Below, one piece after another: positions 1 to 12,379 of a stretch of 64,000 nt of DNA (positions are counted from its first letter, which is position 1; each line of letters begins with the position of its first letter). The stretch is taken from NCBI GenBank assembly GCA_907163375.1, contig CAJQUW010012634.1, forward strand, positions 62,001 through 126,000, written 5' to 3'. The position numbers and the translations under genes were made by a program. The notes beneath the pieces were generated by a model. That model had not been told where the DNA came from. It did not search any database and saw only the letters and a list, made by a program, of their open reading frames with translations. Source of the DNA: Prostheceraeus crozeri (taxonomy: Eukaryota; Platyhelminthes; Polycladida; Euryleptidae).

Positions 1-80
1 TTAATAAAATCGAAAGTGTATACACATTGGGGATTTAATAAATGTGGAGTTACCACTCTACCTAATATACATACTCTATG
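1..80. mobile_element. Right end of hAT-like MITE (family D), cut by window edge
   Basis: The first 80 bases resemble the right end of the 849-bp element at 42109-42957 and finish on the same ACTCTATG terminus. The rest of this copy lies left of the window, so its target duplication cannot be tested. It is non-coding. The family assignment rests only on the match to the second copy. Confidence 0.6.
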
Positions 81-291
81 CATTCAGCGTTGAATGATCA
101 ACTTGAGAGCGACAATGCAGAGAGTTAAAAATGTAATTCCACCAAATCGAAATTTACATTACCAAATAAATTATGAGATGACGTAATCTGCGCAATTTCT
201 CTGAATTCTGGTTTGGAAAATTTGCGCACTCACTTAAGCTGCGTGGCCCTCCGACTAGCCTATTGCATCGAGACACAGTTAATGAAGGACA

Positions 292-556
292 ATGACATAA
301 ATATCATTTAATTTCACCTGCATCTTCAATGTAATATTCAATAAATGCTTCACATTCATGAAAATATAGTCAATTTCACTCAATGGCATTTCCGAAACGA
401 TAAAATCATTAGAGAAATATCATTACTCTGCTCATTATATTTGTAGCAGCAGAAATATCATTAGAAATATTATGAACAATATCATTAAAATATCATTAAC
501 TTTCACCAAATGATATTTGCATCATTAATAATATCATTAACCCATATTTATGTCAT
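292..556. mobile_element. Small MITE with ATATCATTA repeats
   Basis: A 265-bp segment starts ATGACATAAATAT and ends ATATTTATGTCAT, a perfect 13-bp inverted terminal match. Inside, variants of ATATCATTA recur about eight or nine times in both orientations. No ORF is present. This is the form expected of a short non-autonomous DNA transposon with subterminal repeats. No clear target-site duplication was seen, so the superfamily is unknown. Confidence 0.5.
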
Positions 557-2211
557 GGCATCATGATATTTTTGATGATACATTTCCATAAGGGGTTACC
601 TAAAATATTGAATAAGTTTTTTCCCTCGGAGACAAGATTGATTAGCCAGTTTATGCTATCATAAATTATCGATTTTCCATGACTAGCCTACTAATCAGTA
701 TGATAATCAACTAAGTTATTCAAATTCAAATTCAAAATTATATTTTTCAACGGCATGCTACATGCATGTGAAACTAAGTCTAAGTCTACTATTCTAAGTC
801 TACTTCCTGGTAGATAATCAATTTAATGTCTGTCGCGAGCGTTACCATGACATACACTTAGTGAATTTAATCGTGATATCGAATCTCAATCTCAAGAATC
901 AATATTCATAAAATACCGAGATCTCGAGATCTCTAATTCCATATTACAAGTAGGCCTATATCAGATTGTGCCAATTACTCAGAAAGTGTAATTAATTACA
1001 GAAACCTGCAATTTGCTGCACAGAAGTCTAATTGTTGGCCTAATTGCAATTATCTAGTTTTATTTGTTATTGAAATTTAGATAGCAATACCAATCTGGAC
1101 TATGTTTGGCATTCAATAATACGTGCAATCCTTTATTTAAGTTGTTTAACATACAACACAGATAGAATTAATTCATGTGCAGACATTAATTCACGCCAAA
1201 GCGAGGAGGCTTGGTCTTGTAGGCCTAAGTACAAGGACAAAAGCGGGGAGGGGGTAAGTATATGTAGGTCTACAAGGACTAAAAAAGTTCCATTTCCTGT
1301 CATAAGTCAGAGAGAGGTAAGGGAAGTTTCTTCCTCAAGTGACAAAAGCTTGTTCATGATTCTATGGCCATAGCTACCCAAGATATAGTACTCTCCAATG
1401 TTGACGTTCATCTTACATTATGATTAAGTTCTGTGTTATGGTTCCGGTACAAATATAATCTCTGCTGTGCAGTTTCTAAACTAATCGTTCAATCTTGTTA
1501 TCTTCATTATTATTATCTGTGATGACAACTTTATTGTCAAAATTAATTAATTAATTAAATTAAAATTTAATGAAATCTCGCAATCGATTCATTCAGTAAT
1601 CTATTCAAGCATGAAGAAATCATCAACTATTCATTATTTATCTATCATTTCGTTTTTGAGACGACAGCTTCTGCAGTTTAGAGAAAATATCCATACAACC
1701 TCAAAAAATCTATAATGAAATATTTATCTCTGTCGCGAGCGTTACCATATTAAATGATCTCTATACACAAATGTAGAGATAGTATGAAATTGATATTTTG
1801 TATGTAATAGGTCGACGTCGTATTGCATCAAACTGCATCTTCAGAATATTCAAAAAGAATATCGTATCATAGAGAATGTTGGTTTTCGATTGAGTTTTGC
1901 TATCAAATGTACCGAGCGTTACCGTGGTTTGGCCCTAATTGCCATGCTTCAGTGATGAGGGTTATCATCCTTATTTCTTTTATAATTTGAAAATAAAGGC
2001 CGCTTTCACTTTTTGTAGATCATTTATCAATTGATTACTCAATTGAAATGAGTAGTTTGAGATAAAAAGAAATATACAAAGAAGGAAAATATCAGCAGGG
2101 TAAAACGAGAGCAATGACATGCTCCTTTGTGTAATTGTTTCATGATATAAAACAGATCTTTCAGCAGTGTATAACAGCCTATAAAATTCATGCAAATACA
2201 CATGCACTTAA
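557..2211. other. Gene-free DNA with a 19-bp dispersed repeat
   Basis: No gene is supported here. The exact 19-mer CTGTCGCGAGCGTTACCAT occurs at 830-848 and 1730-1748 in the same orientation, about 900 bp apart, and a shorter variant (GAGCGTTACC) lies near 1914. The palindrome TAGGCCTA occurs at 951 and 1220. Otherwise it is AT-rich unique-looking sequence. Confidence 0.5.
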
Positions 2212-2975
2212 ATCAGTAATTTTCTCTTTAGTAAGCCTATTTTGCTCTGTAAAACGACTTATGTGTGTTTGCTCAACAGTTCATGTCGACATGAAATAAG
2301 TCACTAAATGTGGCATGCTTTGAAACACTTGTCGCACAATCCCACAGCGCATTTGTAGCATTCCGATCGTGAAAGACCTTGAGCCAAGATGCAGCAGTTG
2401 CTTTGGTGTAATTATCCAATGGGGTATAGGACTACCATCGTTTCCCATTGCCACCGATAAATTCTGACGTCCGGCTTCTCTAATGCAATTATTTTTTTAT
2501 CTTTTCATGATCGTTGCTCATCTACAACATGATCGCTAACTTCAGTGGGCGCCATATGTTGCTATTCTGAAATAAAAGAGAATTATTGAAAATAGCTTAC
2601 GCATGCACCGTATAATTTTCAAAATCATGCCCTGCATCAAAAGAGACGAAAATAATATAATTTTGTATCTTCAAAATATTGACATTCTGGTTTACTCTAG
2701 GAGTAGAAAGCCATAATAATAGCAATTACCAAGCTTCCAAAGAAAATAATGGTGGGAGTGTGGTAAGAGTGTGTCCATCGTTTTCAAACCATGTGTAGGC
2801 CTACTGTGAAAGATCCTGATCTCACATGTCGTTAACATCCTACAATACTTTGCACAAAATTTGCATAATGCAAGATAAGAAAGGAGCCAAAAAAACTGAT
2901 AGCTCACAATTTTGCTGTTAAACAATTGTGTCACTACAGGACATTCGATAGACATGTTTATATTTGTTCAAATCA
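2212..2975 (-). repeat. Dispersed repeat E, inverted relative to 11475-12225
   Basis: The reverse complement of this segment aligns along its length with 11475-12225, with many substitutions. Shared landmarks are a GTCTATCGAAT motif, an ATGGTTTGAA motif and a pyrimidine-rich tract ending in CAG that looks like a splice acceptor. On the minus strand the far part can be read as a short Cys/His-rich tail (ECYKCAVGLCDKCFKACHI), reminiscent of the C-terminal ribbon of piggyBac transposases, but no long frame survives. It is probably an old transposon remnant; the family is uncertain. Confidence 0.45.
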
Positions 2976-3234
2976 AGATTTCTCAGTAAGAATTAACACT
3001 ATAAACTTATTTTTTCGCTTATGATGGAGGAGGAACCAGAATTTTAGTAGCAGTTCGCAATTGTGAAAAAAATCAAGTTGCAGGTTCAACCAAGCTGATT
3101 TATGTAGGACAACCTATTTATCAGATGTCATGAAAAACGTCTTTCGCCTAAAACTTTTTCTGATTGACTACAGTCACAAACAATTTCTATGAAATCTGAT
3201 TCATTGAGAGGGCTACAAAATGTGAACAAGCCTT

Positions 3235-4019
3235 CCCTGTGGGAACGAATCTGGCGAAAAGCTAGCAGATAATCAGCTACATATTATCATGCAATAGTTC
3301 AGTAATCATTTTTAGCATATTCGCTTTGCGAAGTTCGCCGGCGACAATTCGCAAATTCGCGCTCTGTATGCCACCTTTTACTTTTAACTTCTCTCTCCTA
3401 TTTTCTTTAGTAATCCGCTCCTACAGCCGAGGCTTTATTTTCTCCCTCACCTCCTCACCATAACCCACACATGACCAATCTATCTAAGAAATAAGTGCAG
3501 ACTATCATTCTTTGATAATGAAAAGAATATAGAGAATCCGCTTATATCAATTTTCATAACATCTCTTGACATTCAATAATTTGCAACAATGACAAATATT
3601 TGAATAATATAATAGTATTTACTGCGACATTTATGGAAGATAAATAACTTTTTAGTTTAAGCCTTCGTGAATTAAAAAAGATCCCTTTTTATCAGATCAG
3701 ACTGAGTATACTATATAGTTTCATGTAAAGAAAATATACGAACATTACTACTTACCACTAATTAGTTGCTACAATATCCACGATTTCGCCGGTTGGCGAA
3801 AAATCAGCTCGCATTAGTAAACAAATATCTACCAACTAATTATAGCAACTTTTTCGCCAACTGTCGTTTTTTAATTTTACATATGTTTTTGGATAGATGA
3901 TGACCATTTTCACATGCGGAGATTGTTTTTACGCGAAAATGAACCTTTAAAAAATTATCCACAAAATCGCTATCTCGCCAGATAATCTGTTGATATTAGC
4001 AAGATGCGTTCCCACAGGG
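3235..4019. mobile_element. Non-autonomous DNA transposon, CCCTGTGGGAACG ends
   Basis: The 785-bp segment begins CCCTGTGGGAACG and ends with its reverse complement CGTTCCCACAGGG; looser inverted similarity continues inward (ATCTGGC on the left against ATCTTGC on the right). The interior is rich in TTCGC/GCGAA motifs and has no ORF. A TTAA follows the right end, which with the CCC terminus would suit piggyBac, but the left flank reads CCTT, so a TTAA target duplication is not demonstrated. Confidence 0.6.
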
Positions 4020-4169
4020 TTAATGCGCTAATGTCCCTTGAAACAATAACGGAAAGTAAATAAGAACCAGCAATGAAGAAAGGCAATAAAGAAGAAAGGT
4101 AAGATAACCATTTCCATTAATATGTGATTGATGCTTGCTATGATGGTTATCAAACTTCTACGTTAGCAC

Positions 4170-4261
4170 ACTACCCGGTGAAAAAACTGTCGGGAAATTG
4201 TCGGGCAGCCGGCTTCCCGACAATTTACCGACAGATCCCGACAGCTTTTTCACCGGGTAGT
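4170..4261. mobile_element. 92-bp foldback hairpin element
   Basis: ACTACCCGGTGAAAAA at the left is matched by its inverted copy TTTTTCACCGGGTAGT at the right. The inner part is also palindromic (CTGTCGGGA against TCCCGACAG, and repeated AATTGTCGGG). The whole segment could fold into one long hairpin. It is non-coding and GC-richer than its surroundings. A tiny foldback MITE is the simplest reading. Confidence 0.6.
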
Positions 4262-4499
4262 TATGCAATGTCATTGAATTTAAACGTAGGCCTAGATATC
4301 AGTGAAATACGACAATTTTTGACGACGACGTTTTTCCAACAAGATGGCGAACCGCTTCATTAGGGTCTGAAAGAGAAACTCTTTAGTCCCTAAAACGTTC
4401 ACTTTATTTCATCACATGATCCACATATTTTTCAACATCACACTTTATACACAATTTCTCTTCATGCCTTATTCTTCAATCAAAAATGACGATTTCTAT

Positions 4500-5357
4500 A
4501 TGTATTGGTATGTAGCGATACAAGCTATTCCATCTGTGATTGGCTGTTTTACACTGAAATACGAGTTTTTGTTATGTTTTATATACGAGACCCGATGCAA
4601 ATTCATCCTTATTCGAATGCCTCTGGTATCTGTCTCGTATGAGCAGCTTTTGGTCACATAGCAAAAAAAGTATGTATTACATACTACTGTCAAATAACTT
4701 TTTTCAGTAATACAATACGTGAATACTTTTTGTTTGATAATAATATCTAACTAGATTAGAATTGTTGAGTATTTTACGCTCCATGAGATTGACGCTGTTG
4801 CTACTTGTTTAATGATATAATTAGGAAGTTAAGTTAGTTCTACTATATGAACCAAGTTGATTAACATCAATTCATTTAATTCAAATCATTCAATCATGTT
4901 GACTTATATATCTCAAACAAAACTATTTTTGCGTTCATGAATTATAATGTGTCTTTTTTTGGATTGATAATATGCTTAGTTCCAAAATTACATAATGCAT
5001 AATTGTTGATGGTCAAATACTTATTGATTATTTATGAAATGCCTCGGACTTACATGTATTAAAATCGAATTCAGTATTGCTAGTTTGACTATTAAATGTC
5101 ATTATCTAACTACTTACAGTACAGTAGTAACATTAGTGTGATCTTCATTGACAAAAGTCCTTAGATCAAGATACTTTAGACATGATTTATGCTTTCTTTT
5201 AATATTGTGCTGGTATGGCTTTAGTATGCAAAGCATACCACATTTGAAATAACATGCGAAAAGCATACAACTATATACCAAGAGAATACGGAGATATACC
5301 AAAAAATATTTTGGTATGCATCCTTCGTATGTGATTGGTATTGAGCGATTTACAGTG
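4500..5357 (-). mobile_element. Family A element, copy 1 (truncated)
   Basis: It matches the full-length family A copies at 9105-10100 and 34196-35196 in inverted orientation. The CAAT-type end is intact at 5357 (AGCGATTTACAGTG followed by TA); the other end is lost near 4500. It carries the family's hallmark CATACGAA and ATACCAA repeats and no coding frame. Confidence 0.75.
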
Positions 5358-5361
5358 TATG

Positions 5362-5969
5362 TGAGCAATTTAGGGGAGTAATAAAAAGCAGGATAGTGTA
5401 GCTTTTGAGCCTACAAGCGACACTAACAAACCTTGCAGTAGGCCCTACTCGTGTTATAGGCTACTGTGACAGACACTTACAGAGTCATCTTTTATGTTTT
5501 AATGTTTCCTTTTCTTTGCTCTGCAAACAACACATCAGTCAGAAATATCATCTATCGTATGCGATAGCTGTCCTTCCCGGTCCTTGCGTCCCAAAAAACC
5601 TTCTAATTGTTTAAACATTGGTGGAATTTCTATCACTACGCTTGCAAGCTTTTTTGATACATTTTCAATCGGTGGATAGAAATTTTGCGAAATTCAATGA
5701 AAGGAGTTATACCTCGTCTAATCTTCTTCGCATTTAGGATTGCAAATGGCAAGGATAGTAGACCTCTTGTGTTGACACTGGTTATATCAAGATTGTGCTG
5801 GAAGAGAACCAAAAGCTAGAGTGAAGTTCAATTTCTAGCTGTGTACTTTTTGCACATTTAGTCGACATCAAATCCTGCTTTAGATCCGTAAACGGATGCC
5901 AAATAGTCCAACCAACATTTATTCAAGTCTTACATCATCTTCAGAGGCATCAGTCGCCGTTTATTACAT
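5362..5969. other. Gene-free spacer
   Basis: Only short unsupported ORFs are present, and no repeat family is recognised. It lies between a family A copy and the start of the duplicated segment at about 5970. Confidence 0.4.
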
Positions 5970-7266
5970 TATATATGAACATGGAGCAACAATATTGTGT
6001 CCTGAGGTATTGCAGTGCATGTCTCAGAGTCATGAGGAGATGATAACACCAACAGAACACCAAATAGACTGGAGTCAAGTGCATCTTCATTAGATCACGC
6101 TACCACGTGCATACAGGCTTTTATCAATGAAAATGAAAACAACTGTAAAACCGTCAACAATGTTCTTATAGAAACAAACTTGGTGACAAAATCCCATGAA
6201 AACAATGATACTCATGAATTGCACATCTTCAAGGGAACAACTGCGTCTGATTGTGCAATTTAAGCGATTTCAATAAATAAAATGTACAACATGAAACCGT
6301 AAAACAGCTCACAATGTAGCGCACATCAAATGTAGCAGATACATAATCAAATGAATACTCAACTCCGATAGTATGAACCGAACTGGATGCCGGCGACATG
6401 TCCTTGCAACAACACAGCAAAGGAACTACATGAACAATACTTTTAAAGACAGTACAGCAATAATATATTAAAGCAATATTGAATATAAAGACAAAACTTA
6501 GCCCTGCTCATACAAAGTTGTCTCGCCTTCCTGTCGTATATGCGCATGCTTTGCAGTGACCTCTTAAAACAAAGCCGATTGGGTTTTTTGACTACATTTG
6601 CTTTTTCGACGTATTTCTTTTAAAATTTTCGGATTTTTCTCCCTGGAATGTCCAATTAATCATTTGCTTCGTAAAGCACCCTTTTTGAAAATCTGAATTT
6701 TGTCGCAGTTTGCAAACATCTTATATGATGGCGTGTAACGGTTAAAGCACATCCGAGGTCTTGAAGATCCCGTTTGAATTTTCAAATGGCCAGACATTTT
6801 GAAACTTAAATGCGACAATTAGCATTCATTAGGTTTTTATTTTTAGTAATTGTTCATCAAGACTTCACAAAACGTTGAGATTTGAGATTCAATTCCAAAG
6901 TGTCTTGCAAACATGTTTTTGGGGAGAAGGCGGTGGTGAAGAGAAAGAGAGAGAGAGAGAGAGAGTGCAGAAAGCATAGCGTGTTTTAAGGGAAGTTAGA
7001 GAGCTTCCTTTGTTAAAGCACGTTTGAATGAGATGATTGAAGTATGAATGACTGTTATATTTATCACATAACATTGCATGTTTACACGTGGAACTTTAAG
7101 ATAAACAGGAATTGTTACACATGGGAATTGAAATGTGCACAGATTGAAGTACCGGTACAGGATCTCTATTCATGTGAGGATCGGAAAAAACATGATAGGC
7201 TACATATGGCTACATACTCTCAGTCATACTTTCAGCAATGTGATTCACTGGTACAGTAGAGCACAT
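5970..7266. repeat. Segmental duplication S, copy 1
   Basis: This stretch matches 37685-38737 and then 41000-41333, in the same order and orientation and with high similarity. A GA microsatellite lies at 6941-6965. In the other copy the similarity is interrupted exactly within that microsatellite by about 2.26 kb carrying a LINE, so this copy preserves the uninterrupted state. No gene is recognised; the short ORFs here also occur, altered, in the second copy. Confidence 0.8.
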
Positions 7267-7324
7267 CAGGGTTAGAACTGGCCGCCGTTCCTACTTACCT
7301 GCCGTGATTAACAGGATGCTTGGT

Positions 7325-7819
7325 TGGTTCCACTACATGAATCAAGTTAATTCACGTCAAGTTATTCCTTGAAATATGTTGACTTATATATCTCAAACAC
7401 AACTACTGTTGCGTTCATGAATTATAATGTGTTTTTATTTTGGTTTTTATAATATGCTTAATTCCAAAACTACATAATGTGTAAACGTTCATGGTTTAAA
7501 ACTTATTGATTTTTAATGAAATGCCTTACACCTACATACTTTAAAATCGAATTCAGTATTCGAAGTTTGACTCTTGAATGTCATTATCTCACTACTTACA
7601 AAACAGTATTAAGTGCCAGTCAAAATTAGTGCGATATTTATTGACAAAAGGCCTTAAATTAACATATTTTAGATATCATTGATGCTTTCCTTTAACATTG
7701 TGCTGGTATGGCTTTAGTATGTGAAGCATGCCACACTTGAAATAACATGCGAAAAGCATGCAAATGAAGGTTGTGGTGTGCATCCTTAGTATGTGATTGG
7801 CATTGAGCGATATACAGTG
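7325..7819 (-). mobile_element. Family A element, copy 2 (partial)
   Basis: The inverted orientation shows the family A right half, from the GTTGACTTATATATCTCAAA stretch to a terminal CGATATACAGTG. About half of the full length is missing. It is more diverged than copies 4 and 6. Confidence 0.65.
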
Positions 7820-8021
7820 CAAAAAAGTGAATATCAGTTCCGTGAATCACTTTAATTCAAGTTTGCACGTCGCAGTCTAACAATTCGTAACATCCGCACA
7901 GTCAGTGCTCAAACTGTTCATTTCGGGAGTTCTATCGCTAGAAAAACTTTTATTTTATTGGAACTTAGAATTCGTTGGCCGCTTAAAGCTTCCTGAGAAG
8001 GAGGAATACACTGCATAGATT

Positions 8022-8600
8022 AAGTGTAAATCGTTGGATCGAAAATTACATGCAAACATATACCGAATTAACATACTATTTGAAACTAACATTTGATACG
8101 AGATTCTCCTAAGTCTTCAGTGATCTGGTATGTTTTTCATACGAAAGCTCACTTACTTTCGTATGTGATTGGTAGATAGCGATGTCATCGTTGCTACTTC
8201 CCCAGAAACCTTTACACAATTCATAACTAGCTCAACTCCATGAATTAAGTAGATTAACATCAATTAATTCAAACGATATCTTTCAAGCAACCATTGTGAC
8301 TTAAATATCTCAAACAAAACTACTTTTGCGTTCATGAATTATAATGTGTTTTTATTTCGGATAGCTAATATGCTTAATTCCGAAACTACATAATGTATAA
8401 TTGCTGATGGTTGAATACTTATTGATTATCTATGAAATATCTTAGACTTACATGTATTAAAATCGAATTCAGTATTGTAAGTTTGACTCTTGAATGTCAT
8501 TATCTCACTGCTTACAGAACAACAGTATGTGCCACTCAACACCAAGGCGATCTCTATTGCAAAATGCCTGAAGTCAACATATTTTAGATTGGAAAATTAG
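8022..8600 (-). mobile_element. Family A element, copy 3 (partial)
   Basis: It starts with the GGAT-type end (GTGTAAATCGTTGGATC) and follows the family A consensus with internal deletions to about 8600, where similarity ends before the CAAT-type end. Confidence 0.65.
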
Positions 8601-9104
8601 CGTTGAAGTTGTAATTCAATTTTTATAAACATTATATCAAGAGAAACTTGATGTTTCATAGGCAATTTTAATATGTATACTTCTTTCTTAAATATGTAGG
8701 TTTCACCAAGTTTGTTAACCAAGTAGTTTTCCCGAGTTTGAACATAAGGACGACAGAAATTTTTGATGAAAATTGACTGATAGTGTGAACTTTCCCGATA
8801 TAATTTTCATGGTGTGAAGATTTTCGGATAATATGCTGTCTGTTTCTCATTGTTGCTAGAACCTCTTAAAATTACGTTTTGATCAATATTTTGATATCAG
8901 TTATTTGAATGATATTCTAGAACAATCAAGATATCAGACCGTTGCAGTACAGCACACTAGGCGGTTGTTGAGTAACTACTTATTAAGCTATTACACATTT
9001 TCCCGTTGTAATCTTCTCATTTTGGAATGCCTATTTGTCTATTATATATGCATGCGCCTAGTGGAAACATAACTTTTGATACTGTCACATTTGTGTCTTA
9101 AATA

Positions 9105-10100
9105 CACTGTAAATCGCTCAATACCAATCACATACGAAGAATGCATACCAAAATATTTTTTTGGTATATTTCTGTATGATCTTGGTATATATTTGTATGC
9201 TTTTCGCATGTTATTTCAAGTGTGGTATGCTTTACATACTAAAGCCATACCAGCACAATGTTAAAAGAAAGCATCAATCATGTCCAAAGAATGTTGATTT
9301 AAGGCCCTTTGTCAATAAAGATCACACTAATGCTATTACTGCTTTGTAAGTAGTGAGATAATGACATTTTATAGTCAAACTAGCAATACTGAATTCGATT
9401 TTAATACATGTAAGTCCGAGGCATTTCATAAATAATCAATAAGTATTTGACCATCAACAATTATGCATTATGTAATTTTGGAACTAAGCATATTATCAAT
9501 CCAAAATAAAGACACATTATAATTCATGAACGCAAATATAGTTATGTTTGAGATATATAAGTCAGCATGGTTGCTGAAAAGTTATCGTTTTATTGAAATG
9601 ATGTTTATCAATTGAGTTCAAGGAAATGAGCTAATTATGAGTCTTGTGAATGCTATCAGACAAGTTGCAAAGATGACATGTGGCTTTAATTCCACAACAA
9701 ATATAATCTATTTTAATACCACACTTTCACAAAGAAATATTCACGGCTGGTATTACTGGAAAAAAGTTATTTGTAAGTAGTATGTAGTATAACATATTTT
9801 TTGCCATATGACATAAAGCTATTCATACGAAAGACATACGAAACACATACCAATTTGCATCGGGTCTCGTATATAAAACATACCAAGAATTGGTATTTCA
9901 ACGTAAAAACAGCCAATCACAGTTAGCATAGTTCGTATCGTTTACATACCAATCACATACGAAAGTAAATGGCCATTCGTATGAAAAACATACCAGATTT
10001 CTTTATATATACGAGAATCTCGTATCGAATATTGGTTTCAAATTGTATGTAAACTTCGCATGTGTTTGTATGTAATTTTCGTATCCAGCGATTTACAGTG
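9105..10100 (+). mobile_element. Family A element, copy 4 (full length)
   Basis: This 996-bp element is bounded by CACTGTAAATCGCT and AGCGATTTACAGTG and flanked by TA on both sides (9103-9104 and 10101-10102). It is nearly identical to copy 6 at 34196-35196. Many CATACGAA, TTCGTATG and ATACCAA motifs crowd both ends. It has no transposase, so it is non-autonomous. TA flanks and TG-ended repeats suggest Tc1/mariner-type mobilisation, which is inference. The few short ORFs inside come from the repeats. Confidence 0.85.
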
Positions 10101-10764
10101 TAGGTCTATAACCTGCAAAAAAGACCTCAATTAATTCGCAATGTGTGTTTCGTAAATTGTCATGTATATCATGACAAAACACAACTAGATTTAAGAAGTA
10201 ACAGGGAAAAGTTGTTCAAAAATTTGCACGAATTTATAGCATGAAAACCTTTAACTTTTAAAGTCATTGGATGTAAGGCTGTTGAATCGTCATGAAAATA
10301 AATAATGCAAATTACTACAAAGCAAAGTCTAAATTTGAAATGTGCTATGAATCATTCCAAATGCAAACCTTACAAATTACCACATAAATCCTGACAAATC
10401 ATTGAATATTGTCAAAGTCAATGTGCATGTATTTTGTGACAATTTCAAAAGTAAACATTCATATCTTTTTCTCGGTAGAGAGGAATCCACCACAATCTGA
10501 ACTCAACCGCAATTATCAACCGCATGGTATCAACAAAGCTAAACTTGAAATGAGAGTAAACTGAAATCGATCATTGAGAATTCAGATGACATGCCAGCAT
10601 TCATTCATGCATTATTTCATGTATGCTATGTGGAAATTGAATACAGTGTAATGGCGTAAGTTGACCAAATAATGTCTGACGATCAAACCCTTAAACATTA
10701 AGCGGTATAGAGACGACAGCCACCGTCCGGCCGGTTTTGATGACGCCGGCCGGTTCCAACTCTG

Positions 10765-11474
10765 ATGCACATACTATGAGATCTCTAAATTCATGAGAGC
10801 ATCAGCTACTTATGTAAATTGCGATCATTCTGCTAATGGAAAAAATGCCAATCATATCTGCTTGCTTCTGGTCGCTTTTAAGCCATTAAAGGCAGTGCAT
10901 ATATATAATGCCAGGTAACTTCCTTTCATTTATGCTTCATCTTCTCCGTGAAAACTCGCTTTTCGGATTACTTCTTTTTGGCAGAACATAACTTAGAACG
11001 ATATTGAAGATTTGTGATGCTAAATCACCTTTCCATCTTCGTCCATTTGGCGGGAAATTCAAATTGTTTTTCAAAATGGCGCGAGGAAAATCTTGAATCT
11101 TGTAAGTTGAGAATAATATTCAATTTTGAACTTTCATAATCTCTATGTGTCCATATATGCTTCATTTGGCGTATTTTCTAGGGCTATGCACCGGTCTGAT
11201 ATTCAAATTCGACTTAGTTCAGTGGTAATGCGGCAATACGTACTGGAATATGCCTCCATGTATATATAATCCGCTACTGTGAGTTTCAGAATAAGTATAT
11301 CTTTCAGATCAAAATCCTCAACGATTCATGTGCTGTGTGATATAATTAGCAATGGAGAGGATGATGTTATGATATAGACACTATTATAGGACTGAAATGT
11401 AAGTGTACAGAGAAGTGGTAGACGAAGAAAGCGTCATTGACGATGACAGATGAAGTAGGCCAATTACTACATGC
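10765..11474. other. Gene-free DNA
   Basis: No coding frame, repeat family or RNA gene was recognised in this stretch. Confidence 0.4.
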
Positions 11475-12225
11475 GCAAATATGAATATGTCTATCGAATA
11501 CCCTATAGTCAGACTTCTTTGACAACAAAATTGTGATCAGTTTGGTTGGATCTACTATTAATTTTCAATATGCAAATGGTGTACAGGACATTACAGGAAG
11601 TTATGTCGACGTGAGATCATCGATCTCAGTAGGTCTACTCATGGTTTGAAGACAATGGACACCCTCTGACCACATTTGCACCACTGTTCCCTTCCTCCAA
11701 TCCTCGTAGTTGCTATTACTGTAGCTTTCTACTTGTGTAAATCATCATGTTAATTTTTTGAAGACACGTTTGATAATTTTCGTCTTCACATGCAGGGTAA
11801 GCATGATTTTGAAAGTTTCACGGTGCATGCAAAAGCAATTTTCAATAATCTTCTTTTTTTTCAGCATGACACTGTTTGAACATTGAAGTCAAAGATCATG
11901 GTCTAGATCAAGAAGTGCGATTATCAATTCCAAAAAGGAAACATTGCATGGGAGATGCCGGAATTCGTCAGTGGCAATTCGTAACGATAGTAGGCCTATA
12001 TGCCATTGGATCGACTTATTCCTAAATAGCTGTTGCGCCTTGACTCAGTGTCATGCATGGTCTTTTACGAAAAAATGCTAGAAACTCAGTATGGTGGTAT
12101 TGTACACCAAATGCTTGAAAGCGTACACATTAGGTGACTTATTTCATGACTGCGTGAACCGCCATGCATCCATACAAAGACAAGACAGAGCAAAATAGGC
12201 CTACTAAAGAGAAAATCAATGATAG
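11475..12225 (+). repeat. Dispersed repeat E, second copy
   Basis: This is the direct-orientation partner of 2212-2975. It keeps the TATGTCTATCGAAT start, the CATGGTTTGAAGACAATGGA block, a pyrimidine tract ending in CAG and the GCAAAATAGGCCTACTAAAG end. Frames are more decayed than in the first copy. Confidence 0.45.
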
Positions 12226-12379
12226 AGGTTAGAGAAACTGTATCAGACCAGATTTTAGGTCATTTGACGATGCCGTATTCAAAATAATTTAACAAATTAT
12301 CTTTTGAATAAAACTACAAATCAGAATTATAAATCAAATTGCTCTCATTTGAATTTGACTTACATGTAGCCTACATGTA

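Larger units (their letters stand above)
7267..10764. mobile_element. Candidate hAT-type composite element with nested MITEs
   Basis: The left end CAGGGTTAGAACTGGCCG is matched by the inverted right end CCGGTTCCAACTCTG. The flanks are GAGCACAT on the left and ATGCACAT on the right, agreeing at six of eight positions, which resembles a decayed 8-bp hAT target duplication. Similarity to duplication S also stops at 7266. No transposase remains; the interior holds family A copies 2, 3 and 4. The two ends could instead belong to separate insertions. Confidence 0.4.

Noticed and set aside
380-560. Repeated ATATCATTA considered as a CRISPR-like or satellite array
   Set aside because: Spacing and orientation are irregular and the array sits between inverted ends; a MITE explains it better, and CRISPR arrays are not expected in animal DNA.
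9076-9349. Short ORFs repeated in family A copies (YICMLFACYFKCGMLYILK)
   Set aside because: They arise from the CATACGAA/ATACCAA repeats, shift frame between copies and resemble no protein.
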